Assembly (NCBI GenBank): GCA_024707225.1
Contig: JANQAE010000002.1
Span: forward strand, 1-64,000
Direction of reading: 5' to 3'
Length of the DNA stretch: 64,000 bases
Source of the DNA: Dokdonella sp.
Lineage (GTDB): Bacteria > Pseudomonadota > Gammaproteobacteria > Xanthomonadales > Rhodanobacteraceae
Shown one piece after another: positions 32,749 through 41,806 of the stretch. The translations under genes and the position numbers were made by a program. The notes beneath the pieces are model-generated. The model made no database searches and was not told the DNA's origin. It saw only the letters and a program-made list of their open reading frames with translations. The first letter of the stretch is position 1. The number at the start of each line of letters is the position of its first letter.

Positions 32749-33422
32749 ATGCGCGAAGTCCTGATCGCCGACGACCATCCGCTGTTCCGCGACGCGCTCA
32801 AGCGCGCGGTGCTCAAGGCGCTGCCGGACGCGGTGCTGCGCGAGGCCGACAGCGTGCCGGCGCTGCAGACGCTGATCGATCAGTATCCGGACGCCGACCT
32901 GCTGCTGCTCGACCTGCACATGCCCGGCGCCAGCGGCTTCTCGACGCTGGCCCACGTGCGCGGCCAGTATCCGGGCCTGCCGATCATCGTCGTGTCGGCG
33001 CACGAGGAAAGCCAGGTCATGGCGCGCGCGATCGCGCACGGCGCGTCGGGCTACATTCCCAAGTCGGTGCCGGTCGAGACGATCGTCGGCGCGGTGCAGG
33101 CCGTGCTCGGCGGCGACGTCTGGCTGCCGCCCGGCAGCGTCGGCTCCGAGAAATCGCTGCCGCCCGGCGAGGCCGACGCCGCGCCCGCGTCGCCGACCTG
33201 ACGCCGCAGCAGTTCCGCGTGCTGACGATGATCGCCGAAGGCCTGCTCAACAAGCAGATCGCCTACGACCTCGGCGTCTCGGAGGCCACGGTGAAGGCGC
33301 ACATGACCGCGATCATGCGCAAGCTCGGCGTATCCAACCGCACCCAGGTCGCACTGCTGGCCAATCATCTGGCGCTGGAGCGCGACGTGCTGCCGGGGCA
33401 CGACGCGCATACCTCTTCCTGA
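32749..33422 (+). CDS. LuxR-family response regulator (ErdR/CrbR-like), frameshifted near 33183
   Basis: Restored length is about 224 residues. The receiver domain (1-120) has the acidic pair D8/D9, phosphoacceptor D55 in 'LLLLDLHMPG' and 'KSVP'. The LuxR-type helix-turn-helix ('LTPQQFRVLTMIAEGLLNKQIAYDLGVSEATVKAHMTAIMRKLGV') is in another frame after one missing base in 'GCCGCG|CCCGCG' near 33183. 'FRDALKRAV' and 'VQAVLGGDVWLPP' resemble ErdR (Pseudomonas) and CrbR (Vibrio), which activate acs. Placement 136 bases after acs supports that role. No sensor kinase is in the window. Confidence 0.85.
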
Positions 33423-33437
33423 TCGAAAGCCGACCGG

Positions 33438-34403
33438 CTATCGCTCCGCCTTGAACATCAGATCGATCAGGTACTCACCGTTGAGTCCCTTCTGACGATT
33501 GACCTCGCGCCACTCGTGCATGATCTCCTGCACGGACGTGCACCGGACGACCCGGCCCTCCAGGTGCAGGACGGTAATGGCATCGGTGTGCGCGAACAGC
33601 AGTTCGAGGTAGCGCTCCGCCTCCACGTGCGAGTGGTTGCGGATTGCCACCGGATTGAGCTCGCTGAAGACCATCGGACGATGCCGGCTCACGAGGTTCG
33701 CGATGCCCGGCCACGCCATCGGCTCGTGGCCTTCGATGTCGATCTTGAGCACGTCGATGCGATCGAGATAGGCGAGCACCTCGTCGAGACGCAGCGTAGG
33801 AACGAACGCATCGGCGACCGACGCGGCAGCATGCACATCAACGATGCCATTGGACGAATCCGAATGGCGCAGGATCGGCACCACGCGTGGACGATCCGAC
33901 GCGGCAACCGGAAGAATCGTCACGTTGTCGAAACCGTTACCGACGACGCCTGCACAGATCGACCGCACGTTCTTCGAGACAGGCTCGACCGATACGACGC
34001 GCCCCGTATGACCTACCGCCTTGGCTGCCGTCAGCGAGAACGTGCCGATGTTGGCACCCACGTCCAGAACGACGAAACCGGGCTTCAGGCAATCCAGAAA
34101 ACGTGGCAGAACATGCGGCTCGTAGGAGCCGCTGCTGATAATGTTTCCACCTATCAAATCATCGCCTATCCAAGGATAGAGCTTGATGCCGTTGAAATCG
34201 ATTTCCCTGAGTTCGGCTGACTCCCGATTCTTGTTTTTATATTCTTCCGAATTCAGGAGAAAATGCGCGATTCCAGGAGGATCAATATTCGAGCTAAGAA
34301 CGCTGTTCTTGTAATGCTCGAATCCACCCTGATCCGGCTCACGACCCAGGAGCAGCCGATAAGCGTACCGCACATCGTCCGGGCCCGCTGTCAATTTTGT
34401 CAC
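33438..34403 (-). CDS. FkbM-family methyltransferase with N-terminal DUF4214-like module
   Basis: The 321-residue protein starts with a module 'DVRYAYRLLLGREPDQGG...AHFLLNSEEY' seen in surface-polysaccharide enzymes, then an FkbM SAM-dependent methyltransferase domain: 'VVLDVGANIGTFSLTAAK' (motif I), 'VSVEPVSKN', 'IDVLKIDIEGHE'. It probably O-methylates a sugar. GTG 34403 is preferred because GGAGA lies eight bases upstream; a GTG at 34502 would extend it by 33 residues but lies against the divergent neighbour's ATG and has no ribosome site. The DNA is visibly AT-richer than around it, which suggests acquisition. Confidence 0.82.
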   Translation of the reverse strand: MTKLTAGPDDVRYAYRLLLGREPDQGGFEHYKNSVLSSNIDPPGIAHFLLNSEEYKNKNRESAELREIDFNGIKLYPWIGDDLIGGNIISSGSYEPHVLPRFLDCLKPGFVVLDVGANIGTFSLTAAKAVGHTGRVVSVEPVSKNVRSICAGVVGNGFDNVTILPVAASDRPRVVPILRHSDSSNGIVDVHAAASVADAFVPTLRLDEVLAYLDRIDVLKIDIEGHEPMAWPGIANLVSRHRPMVFSELNPVAIRNHSHVEAERYLELLFAHTDAITVLHLEGRVVRCTSVQEIMHEWREVNRQKGLNGEYLIDLMFKAER

Positions 34404-34502
34404 AGATGATGTCTCCGCGAAGAGAGAAAATATTTCGTCGCGCGAAGCAAACGCTTCACGGGGCGTGCAAGCGAATGACAACTCACTTATGAAGGGGACC
34501 AC

Positions 34503-35837
34503 ATGGATACCAGTCTATCATTTCACGACGAACAACTGGCCGAGCGGGCCAAGCGACGAAGCTTCATGCGGGGTCTGATGGCGGCCGGCCTGGGCGGTGC
34601 CTTGGCAGCCCAAACCTCCAGCGCAGAGGCTGCTTGCCTGTCGGTTTCAGCTCCGCTGCCCTTCATCAACGTGAAAAGCTTCGGGGCAGTCGGAACTGGT
34701 GCTACGGACGACACGAATGCTTTCCAGTGCGCGGTCAACGCCGCTGCAGCAGCGGGTGGTGGCGTCATTCTCGTACCTGCCGGAAATTATTTGATCGCCG
34801 GCACCATACTCATCAACTCTCATGGCATAACCATACAAGGCATGGGCAGCCATGCAAGCGTATTGCTCGTACCTGCGTCGACAACCGTCGACACAATTCG
34901 GTTCACCTATTCGTTGAGTGGAGCAGTCAAGAATCTGACCATCAACTCGGCTGGAGCGCCGGCCACTGCAGGGCGGGCGATTCATTGCTACTATTCGGAC
35001 GTTCTGATAGAGAATCTTTGGATAAAGGATCAGTTCGTTTCCATCGAGATAAATGGAAAAGGAGGTCGCGTCACCATTCTCGGCGGCTACTATAATCCCG
35101 CGCCGCTCGGAACGGCGGTCCTCGTAGGCGGCGACCCGTCATTGCTTCCCGCTCCGGGTGAGGTTCACATCATCAACTTGGTCGTAGATCCCGGAGACGT
35201 GACGCCACAACCGGCCTACGGCTTACGCTTACGGTCCACGGAAGGCATATGGGTAACGGATTGTGATTTCATTCGCTGTAATGTTGGGCTGCAGATCGAT
35301 CCGCCATCCGGGCGTCACGTCGTTCACGGTTTCTTTTCCGGCACCGCCTGGGACACTTCAGCGACTCGCTGCATCGTCATCCAACCTCATTCTGGAGCGG
35401 TAGTGTTTGGTATGCATTTCAGCAACTGCTGGAGCGCTACGTCAACGTACGACAATTGCGCCATTGGAGGTGATGTCAACGGGGTCCAGTTCACTGGGCA
35501 TCGATTCCTGAATTCCCCTCAGGGCAATGGCCTCTGGGTCACAGGGCCACTCGCAAAAAATATCAATGTCGACGCCTCGGTTGCGTCCGGAATTGCAGTC
35601 GGAACGGGCTTCGCCTTTGTTGGCAACGCGACGAATTTCGCTGTTCGCAATTGCACGACCGCAGTGCATGGATCACATGCTGTTGGCGCTATCCTTCCGC
35701 CGAATCGCTACGGAGTGCAGGTCACTGCCGGCTGCTCGAACTATATCATCGCCAACAATTTCCTGAAGGAAAACACGCTTGCGTCAATCATCGATAGTGG
35801 AAGCGCGCCAAAGGTCGTGGCCAATAACCTGACTTAG
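34503..35837 (+). CDS. Secreted right-handed beta-helix protein (pectate-lyase-superfamily-like)
   Basis: The 444-residue protein has an N-terminal signal that looks Tat-like ('RRSFMRGLMAAGLGGALA', cut near 'SSAEA'), then 'INVKSFGAVGTGATDDTNAFQCAV', the opening motif of the Pectate_lyase_3/GH28-like parallel beta-helix, followed by repeating coil strands. Family members cut or bind acidic polysaccharides; phage tailspikes share the fold. Catalytic residues cannot be named. It is flanked by two methyltransferase genes of related N-terminal build, so a role on the cell's own or a neighbour's polysaccharide is likely. Codon use is AT-richer than the core genes. Its 3' end overlaps the next gene by four bases. 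Confidence 0.75.
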   Translation: MDTSLSFHDEQLAERAKRRSFMRGLMAAGLGGALAAQTSSAEAACLSVSAPLPFINVKSFGAVGTGATDDTNAFQCAVNAAAAAGGGVILVPAGNYLIAGTILINSHGITIQGMGSHASVLLVPASTTVDTIRFTYSLSGAVKNLTINSAGAPATAGRAIHCYYSDVLIENLWIKDQFVSIEINGKGGRVTILGGYYNPAPLGTAVLVGGDPSLLPAPGEVHIINLVVDPGDVTPQPAYGLRLRSTEGIWVTDCDFIRCNVGLQIDPPSGRHVVHGFFSGTAWDTSATRCIVIQPHSGAVVFGMHFSNCWSATSTYDNCAIGGDVNGVQFTGHRFLNSPQGNGLWVTGPLAKNINVDASVASGIAVGTGFAFVGNATNFAVRNCTTAVHGSHAVGAILPPNRYGVQVTAGCSNYIIANNFLKENTLASIIDSGSAPKVVANNLT

Positions 35838-36858
35838 GCATCCGATTTCTGAAAGATGAAAGTGTTGGATCTTTCACGCAGAATGCCGGTGCAGCCGTCC
35901 TCGACGACTGACACCGGCACAGCGTCGGCCTCCGTGAAGATGCGGAAGATGCGACTCTGCGGATAGACATGCATTTCCATGCCCGGCTTGAGCTTTCCGT
36001 TGAGATAATCGGCAAGGCGGAAATCGTATCCGACCCGATAGGTGGGCACCTGGAAATAGGCAATTCCGCCCGGCCGCAGGATGCGCGCGAACGTCTTGAT
36101 GATGCGCTCGATCACCGGCGGCGGATTGTGTTGCAGGACGATCAGCGAGTAGATGACGTCGACCTGGGGAAGCGCGTCGAGCTGATCGAGCGACTTGAGA
36201 TGTAGCCAGTCGATTCCTTCGATTCCTTGGCGTCGGCCAGCGCACGCGCCTTGGCGAGATGGGCGGCCGAAATGTCCACGCCGGTGATGCGATCGAAATG
36301 CGGCGCGAGATGTCGCGTCACCCGCCCCAGGCCACAGCCGTACTCCAGGCAGGTCCGCTTTCCGGCCAGACTGAGGCCGACGCGCGCGAGTGTCTTCTGA
36401 AAGCGCTCGATCTCGGCCTTGCCGCTGGCGAAGAAGCGGTCGATTGCGACCTCCTCGGGCTGGCCGCGGTACTCGGGCGCGGTCAGAACCGACCAGAACG
36501 GCTGCTCCTCTCCGAACTGATGCCACGAGCGATGGATGTGTTCGAACAACCGCGCGAGCAGCTCCGGGCTTCCGTCGCTTTCGATGATGTTCGGCGGCTC
36601 GCCGCCGTGAAGCTGGAGACGTGCGGCAGGCGGCAACCGATCGTTGAACTCCGGACTCGAGAGGAAGTTGTTGCGAAGCTGCCCGAGGTCTCGGTTGCCT
36701 TCCATCTGTGATTCGACGACTGCGTCGCTTTCGGGCTCCCGGCCCAGCAAGAGTCGATAGGCCCATTCAACGGCCTCGCGCGACACTCCGCCTTCCATGA
36801 CGTCCTTTCGGTGGGTGGCCGGTGTCAATCGGTCGACGAGCTTCTCGAACATGTACAT
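35834..36858 (-). CDS. Class I SAM methyltransferase with N-terminal DUF4214-like module, frameshifted near 36226
   Basis: Restored length is about 341 residues. An N-terminal 'EWAYRLLLGREPESDA...LRNNFLSSPEFND' module matches that of the FkbM gene nearby, including an identical AYRLLLGREP. The methyltransferase domain has 'CLEYGCGLGRVTRHLAPHF', 'ITGVDISAAHLAKAR', 'DVIYSLIVLQHNPPP' and 'ILRPGGIAYFQVPTY'. One missing C in + strand GATTCC|TTGG near 36226 restores 'ADAKGIEGIDWLHLKSL', exactly as a homopolymer error would. The substrate is unknown, but a glycan is likely by context. The start is ATG 36858; ATG 36852 is possible. Confidence 0.8.
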
Positions 36859-37013
36859 CTCCTGAGACGGCGGCGTATGCCTGAACGGATCATCGAGTAG
36901 TCTGGACGGGTAGGCGGCCCGAAACCTATCACTTCCTCGTTTCGCTCGCTTCGACGCACCGTGCGATACGAAAGCGAGGCCGTACTACCAGCCGATCTGG
37001 ACCGGCGGCCGCG

Positions 37014-38385
37014 TCAGCCCGCGCGACGCCGCAGGAAGTTCAGCAGGTCGATGCGCGTGATCAGGCCGAGGAAGCGCTCGCCGTCGACGACGATCGCGAC
37101 GTGGCCCGCGTCGAACACCGGTACCAGGGACTGGATCGACTCGCGTACGTCGAGCATCTGCAGCTTGGTGACCATCGCGGTCGACACCGGATCACGGAAG
37201 CGGCCCTCGTCCTCGAGCACGTGCATCAGCACGTCCGACTCGTCGAGGATGCCGACGATGCGGTCCCCGTCCATGACCGGCAGCTGCGAGACGTCATAGA
37301 GCTTCATGCGGTTGTAGGCGACGATCAGCAGATCGCCGGGCGCGACCACGACGGTGTCGCGCTGCGCATACGGGCGCAGGATCAGGTCGCGCAGGTCGCC
37401 GTGCAGCGGACGCTCGATGAAGCCGTTGTCGAGCATCCAGTAGTCGTTGTACATCTTCGACAGGTACTTGTTGCCGGTGTCGCAGACCAGGGTCACGACG
37501 CGCTTATGTTCGGTCTGCTCGCGGCAATAGCGCAGCGCGCGCGGCGACCAGAGTGCCGGTCGAGGAGCCGCCGAGGATGCCTTCCTTGGCCAGCAGCTCG
37601 CGCGCGGTCAGGAAGCTCTCCTTGTCGGGGATCGCATAGGCCTTGGCGACGCGGCTGAAGTCGCTGATCGACGGCAGGAAGTCCTCGCCGATGCCTTCCA
37701 CCATCCAGCTGGCGGACTTGGTCGAGAGCGTGCCTTCGTTGATGTACTGGGTCAGGATCGACCCGACCGGATCGGCCAGAATGAACTGCGTATCGGGCGA
37801 GGCCTGCGCGAAGTAGCGCGACAGGCCGGTCATCGTGCCCGACGATCCGCAGCCGAAGACGATCGCATCGACACGGCCGTCCATCTGCTCGAGGATTTCC
37901 GGGCCGGTGGTCTGCTCGTGCGCGAGCGGATTGTCGGGATTGCCGAACTGGTTGATGAAGTACGCGCCCGGCGTCTCGCGCGCGAGCCGTTCGGCGAGAT
38001 CCTGGTAGTAGTCCGGATGGCCCTTGGCGACGTCCGAGCGGGTCAGCACGACCTCGGCGCCCATCGCCTTCAGATTGAAGATCTTCTCCCGGCTCATCTT
38101 GTCCGGCACGACCAGGATCAGCTTGTAGCCCTTCTGCTGGGCGACCAGGGCCAGCCCTATGCCGGTATTGCCGGCGGTGCCCTCGACCAGCGTGTCGCCC
38201 GGACGGATGCGTCCGGCGCGCTCGGCGGCCTCGATCATGCTGAGCCCGATGCGGTCCTTGATCGAACCGCCGGGATTGGCGCTTTCCAGCTTCAGGAAGA
38301 GATCGCAACGGCCGGCATCGAGGCGTTGCGCCTGAACCATCGGCGTGCGGCCGATCAGCTCGAGGACGCTGCTGTGAATCGTCAT
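37014..38385 (-). CDS. Cystathionine beta-synthase with CBS-domain pair, frameshifted near 37540
   Basis: Two frames make a protein of about 456 residues. The PLP-dependent core (from ATG 38385) shows 'GRTPMVQAQRL', the Schiff-base lysine K43 in 'PGGSIKDRIGL', 'EGTAGNTGIGLA' and 'GCGSSGTMTG'. The other frame continues with 'RVVTLVCDTGNKYLSKMYND' and two CBS motifs that often bind adenosyl compounds. The enzyme condenses serine and homocysteine. The break lies in a CG-rich repeat (37534-37544) and needs one base less or two more. No cystathionine gamma-lyase gene is beside it. The alternative is O-acetylserine-dependent cysteine synthase, but the CBS pair argues against it. Confidence 0.87.
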
Positions 38386-38503
38386 TCGGGGCTTCCGCTT
38401 GGGACACTGGCGTGCCGAGGCGCCCGGATCATACCCGAGGCGGCGCCGCCCGCCCGAGGCGGCGCACTCCGAAAACGGGGGAAACGCTGCGCGGCCGGCC
38501 GCT

Positions 38504-38740
38504 TCAGGCGGCGGGCGGCGGGCTGCCCTGGGCCGCCCACATCTGCAGCAGCTTTTCCTTCGCCCAGAGCTTCTCTTTCTTGAGGTTGTGCAGGGTCACG
38601 TCATCGATCGGCAGGACGCCGATCTCGGCGTCGTGCACCTTGCTGTCCAGTTCCTTGTGCTTGTAGTACAGCGCGCGGAACTCGCTGTTGGACTGCATCA
38701 GCGATTCGACGTCTTTCTCGTGCTCTTCGAACATCAGCAT
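38504..38740 (-). CDS. YdcH family protein (DUF465)
   Basis: This 78-residue protein has the DUF465 pattern: 'HEKDVESLMQSNSEFRALYYKHKELDSKVHDAE' followed by 'LHNLKKEKLWAKEKLLQMW', a short helical, charged protein of unknown function often found as a single gene. GAGGAG five bases before ATG 38740 fixes the start, although a second ATG two codons later would also fit. It lies upstream of the cystathionine beta-synthase gene on the same strand, about 120 bases away. Confidence 0.88.
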   Translation of the reverse strand: MLMFEEHEKDVESLMQSNSEFRALYYKHKELDSKVHDAEIGVLPIDDVTLHNLKKEKLWAKEKLLQMWAAQGSPPPAA

Positions 38741-39212
38741 CGGTCTCCTCGTTGGGAAATGCCGGTGATCCCCCGGCGCATTCGTTGCCGACCGCCAGGA
38801 CCGTGACGCGGCGCGGAGCCCACGCACCGCGTCACGGGACCGGCGGAATGGCGGACACGAACGAAAGCCCATGCGGTCGGCGCAGCGGCACTGCGAGCGC
38901 GCCGAACGCACGATGCGTAATCGGCGGAGCGTACGACGGGATTGTCACTGCCAGGAACAATCGCGGGCGCAACCCGACTCTCGCGAAGCGAGGCATTCCG
39001 GAACGCTGGCGTGTCGGCGTCGATCGGCATGGGCTTGGGCCCATGCGGGCGTGAGATGAGGTCTCCCGCATGGGATACCGAAACTACTCCCCGCGCGGGG
39101 CCGAAGCAACCGCAAGGCGGCGGCGACGGGCCGCGCGGATTTACCAACAATTTCTTAACGATAGCGCCGGCCCGGCATGTCGCGCGGACCGGCCGACGCG
39201 GCGCTCGCCGCG
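38741..39212. other. Non-coding stretch with an inverted repeat at 39040-39074
   Basis: About 470 bases separate the ends of the OmpA-like gene and the start of the YdcH-like gene, both on the minus strand. A perfect ten-base inverted repeat (CCCATGCGGG 39040-39049 / CCCGCATGGG 39065-39074) has no T-run and is a weak terminator candidate. A small AT-rich patch at 39138-39160 (GATTTACCAACAATT) is almost identical to one at 51612-51626. Short open frames here lack ribosome sites and coding character. Confidence 0.4.
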
Positions 39213-40205
39213 TCAATGCTCCTCGAGGATGACCTCGACGCGGCGGTTGCGTGCACGCCCCTGCGGCGTGTCGTTGCCGGCGACCGGCTGCGCCGAGCCG
39301 GCGCCGACCGCGCTGATCCGGGCGGCATCGACGCCGGCCGCGACCAGCGCGTCGCGGACCGCTTCGGCGCGGCGCTGCGACAGCACCTGATTGGCATTGG
39401 CACTGCCGGTGGCGTCGGTATGGCCGACGATCCGCACCGGGCGGGCCGGCTCGCCGTTGACGAACTCGACCAGCTTGTCGAGGCCGGCGCGCGCCTCGGG
39501 CTTGAGCGCGGCCTGGCCCGGCGCGAATGCGACGTCGTCGAGCGTCATCTGCATGCCCTGCGCACCGCGCGTGGCCTGCAGCGCGCCGAGCCGCGCGCGC
39601 AGCGATTCGGCCGCGGAAGCGGCCAGTGCCGCCTCCTGCTTGGCCAGTGCGGCCGCCTGCGACTGCGCGTCGGCGATCCGGCGCGCCTGTGCGGCCTCGG
39701 CGCGCGCCGATTCGGCCGCCAGCGCCGCTTCGTCGCCCTGCAGGCGCGCGGCCTCGGCCGCTTCGGCCAGGCGCGCCGCCTCCTCGGCCTGGATCTGCGC
39801 GGCGAGACGCTGCCGCTCGAGCTCGGCCCGTGCCAGCGCGGCATCGCGCCTGGCCACCTGCAGCTGCAGGCGCTCGTGTTCGCGCTGCAGCCGCTCGCGC
39901 TCGCTCTCGAGTTCCTGGGCCTGGGCCGTCGCCCACGCGATGTCGAGCAGGCGCTCGGTCACGTAGACCTCGTGCGTGCCTTCCACGCCGCCGCGGCGCG
40001 ATTCGCGCAGCGCCGTCAGCGCGGCACGCGTGCGCGCGATCTCGGTCGATGCGTATCCGCCCAGGCGTGCATCGCCGGCCAGCTGGTCGAGGCTGCGCTC
40101 CAGACGCTGCAGATCGAGGTCGCGCTGCGGCGAGGCAGTCTGGCAGCCGCCGACCAGGCAGGCGGCCAGCGCCAAGGCGCAGAGTCCTGCATGCGAAAGA
40201 TTCAT
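39213..40205 (-). CDS. OmpA-family lipoprotein with long coiled coil
   Basis: The 330-residue protein has a lipoprotein signal with lipobox LVGGC (Cys near 21), a DUF4398-like helical part, a long Ala/Glu/Arg-rich coiled coil (about 90-215) and a C-terminal OmpA/MotB peptidoglycan-binding domain: 'VAFAPGQAALKPEARAGLDKLVEFV', 'VRIVGHTDATGSANANQVLSQRRAEAVRDAL', 'NRRVEVILEE'. It should be anchored in the outer membrane and bind peptidoglycan. Its ATG overlaps the TGA of the preceding lipoprotein gene (ATGA), so the two are translationally coupled. Confidence 0.9.
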   Translation of the reverse strand: MNLSHAGLCALALAACLVGGCQTASPQRDLDLQRLERSLDQLAGDARLGGYASTEIARTRAALTALRESRRGGVEGTHEVYVTERLLDIAWATAQAQELESERERLQREHERLQLQVARRDAALARAELERQRLAAQIQAEEAARLAEAAEAARLQGDEAALAAESARAEAAQARRIADAQSQAAALAKQEAALAASAAESLRARLGALQATRGAQGMQMTLDDVAFAPGQAALKPEARAGLDKLVEFVNGEPARPVRIVGHTDATGSANANQVLSQRRAEAVRDALVAAGVDAARISAVGAGSAQPVAGNDTPQGRARNRRVEVILEEH

Positions 40206-40594
40206 CGGAATCCCTCCTCGCCGTGCGCCTGCAGGTCGCGTTCGAGCACGGCGTTCTGCTGGCGCAGGCCGTCGGTGGCCTCGCGTGCCTTGCCGAGCCG
40301 GGCCTTGACCGCGGCCAGCTCGGCATTGACCTCGGACTCGCGCGCGAGCCGAACGGCCGCGGCGTAGTCCTCGCGCGCATTGGCCGCCTGCGCCTGCGAG
40401 AGGCGTTCCTCGGCGAAGCGCAGCTCCAGCGGCGCATAGGTTTGCGCGCTGGCCTGGCGTGCGCTCGCCAGCTGGCGGTTGGCGGCACCGAACAGGTCGC
40501 CCGGCGGCCGCGTCGGGCTGCAGGCCGCGAGCAGGCAGACGCCCAAAAGGGCGACCGGCGCATGGATTTTTCTGAGCGCTGATGTCATAAACAT
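40202..40594 (-). CDS. DUF4398-type lipoprotein
   Basis: The 130-residue protein has a lipoprotein signal with lipobox LLAAC near residue 25 and a helical body ('RQLASARQASAQTYAPLELRFAEERLSQAQAANAREDYAAAVRLARESEVNAELAAVKAR') matching the DUF4398 pattern 'YAPLELRxAxxKLxxAxxAxxxxdYxxAxxLAexAxxdAxLA'. Function is unknown; family members are commonly paired with an OmpA-like gene, as here. The start is ATG 40594, or ATG 40588 two codons later. It is divergent from pilU. Confidence 0.85.
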   Translation of the reverse strand: MFMTSALRKIHAPVALLGVCLLAACSPTRPPGDLFGAANRQLASARQASAQTYAPLELRFAEERLSQAQAANAREDYAAAVRLARESEVNAELAAVKARLGKAREATDGLRQQNAVLERDLQAHGEEGFR

Positions 40595-40687
40595 CGTCTA
40601 AGGTGCGGATCGGCTTGGGCTCGCTATTGTGGGAAGCTCCGCACGGCTTTGGCAACCGCACCGCAGCGGCGTGAGGGGATACCTGCG

Positions 40688-41794
40688 ATGGATATCGGCT
40701 ACTTTCTCAAATTGATGACCGAGAAAGGTGCGTCGGACATGTTCCTGACCACCGGCGCTCCGGTCCACATCAAGGTGGAAGGCAAGCTCTATCCGCTCGG
40801 CAACACCGGCCTGCCCAACGGCATGGTCAAGAAGATCGCCTACTCGCTGATGGACGAGGGCCAGGTGCCGCAGTTCGAGCGCGATCTGGAGCTCAACATG
40901 GCCATCGCGGTCAAGGACGCCGGCCGCTTCCGCATCAACGTGTTCAAGCAGCGCGGCGAAGTAGGCATGGTGATCCGCGCGATCAAGAGCGAGATTCCGT
41001 CGATCGAGGAGCTGCGCCTGCCGCAGATCTTCAAGGATCTCATCATGGAGCCGCGCGGGCTGATCCTGGTCGTCGGCGCGACCGGGTCGGGCAAGTCGAC
41101 CACGCTGGCGTCGATGATCGACTACCGCAACGTCAACATCTCCGGCCATGTGCTGACGGTCGAGGATCCGATCGAGTATCTGCACCGGCACAAGAAGTCG
41201 ATCGTCAACCAGCGCGAGGTCGGCCTGGACACGCACGGCTTCCACGAGGCGCTCAAGAACGCGATGCGCGAGGCGCCGGACGTCATCATGATCGGCGAGA
41301 TCCGCGACGCGCTGACGATGGAGGCGGCGATCGCGTTCTCCGAAACCGGCCATCTGTGCCTGGCGACGCTGCACTCCAACAACGCCGACCAGACGCTCGA
41401 GCGCATCCTGAACTTCTTCCCGGAGTCGGCGCACAAGAACATCCTGATGAACCTGTCGCTGAACCTCAAGGCGGTCATCAGCCAGCGCCTGGTCATGGGC
41501 AAGGACGGCCGCCGCCTGCCGGCCGCCGAGGTGCTGATCAACACGCCGATGATCCGCGACCTGATGCGGCGCGGCCAGGTGCACGAGATCAAGGAAGCGA
41601 TGGACCGCAGTCTGCAGGAAGGCATGCAGACCTTCGATCAGGCGCTCTATGCGCTCTACAAGGAAGGCAAGATCGATCTGGAGGAAGCGCTCAACAAGGC
41701 CGACTCGCGCGACGGTCTCGCGCTGAAGATCCGGCTCGCCGAGGGCGGCGACTCGCCGATGGCCGAAGAGACCTTCGACGCCAGCTCGTTCTGA
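40688..41794 (+). CDS. pilU: PilT-family type IV pilus retraction ATPase PilU
   Basis: The 368-residue hexameric ATPase of the pilus retraction group shows Walker A 'GATGSGKSTTLAS', Asp box 'TVEDPIEYLH', Walker B 'VIMIGEIRDALTMEAA' and His box 'HLCLATLHSNNADQTLERILNFFP'. The opening 'MDIGYFLKLMTEKGASDMFLTTGAPVHIKVEGKLYPL' is that of PilU rather than PilT ('MDIxELLxFSVKQxASDLHLSAG'). It starts at ATG 40688 with GAGGGG upstream. No pilT is next to it, unlike the common pilTU pair. PilU helps PilT generate force for twitching. Confidence 0.93.
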   Translation: MDIGYFLKLMTEKGASDMFLTTGAPVHIKVEGKLYPLGNTGLPNGMVKKIAYSLMDEGQVPQFERDLELNMAIAVKDAGRFRINVFKQRGEVGMVIRAIKSEIPSIEELRLPQIFKDLIMEPRGLILVVGATGSGKSTTLASMIDYRNVNISGHVLTVEDPIEYLHRHKKSIVNQREVGLDTHGFHEALKNAMREAPDVIMIGEIRDALTMEAAIAFSETGHLCLATLHSNNADQTLERILNFFPESAHKNILMNLSLNLKAVISQRLVMGKDGRRLPAAEVLINTPMIRDLMRRGQVHEIKEAMDRSLQEGMQTFDQALYALYKEGKIDLEEALNKADSRDGLALKIRLAEGGDSPMAEETFDASSF

Positions 41795-41806
41795 TTCCGG
41801 GCCGCC

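Noticed and set aside
34404-34502. Longer form of the FkbM methyltransferase starting at GTG 34502
   Set aside because: No ribosome site, and it would abut the divergent gene's ATG, leaving no room for a promoter; GTG 34403 with GGAGA is better, though the longer form cannot be excluded.
33438-36858. Prophage or transposon origin of the AT-richer islet
   Set aside because: No integrase, transposase, terminal repeats or attachment-like direct repeats were seen at its edges.
38871-39059. Several short plus-strand open frames in the gap after the YdcH-like gene
   Set aside because: No ribosome sites, Arg-rich composition, and no conserved pattern recognisable.
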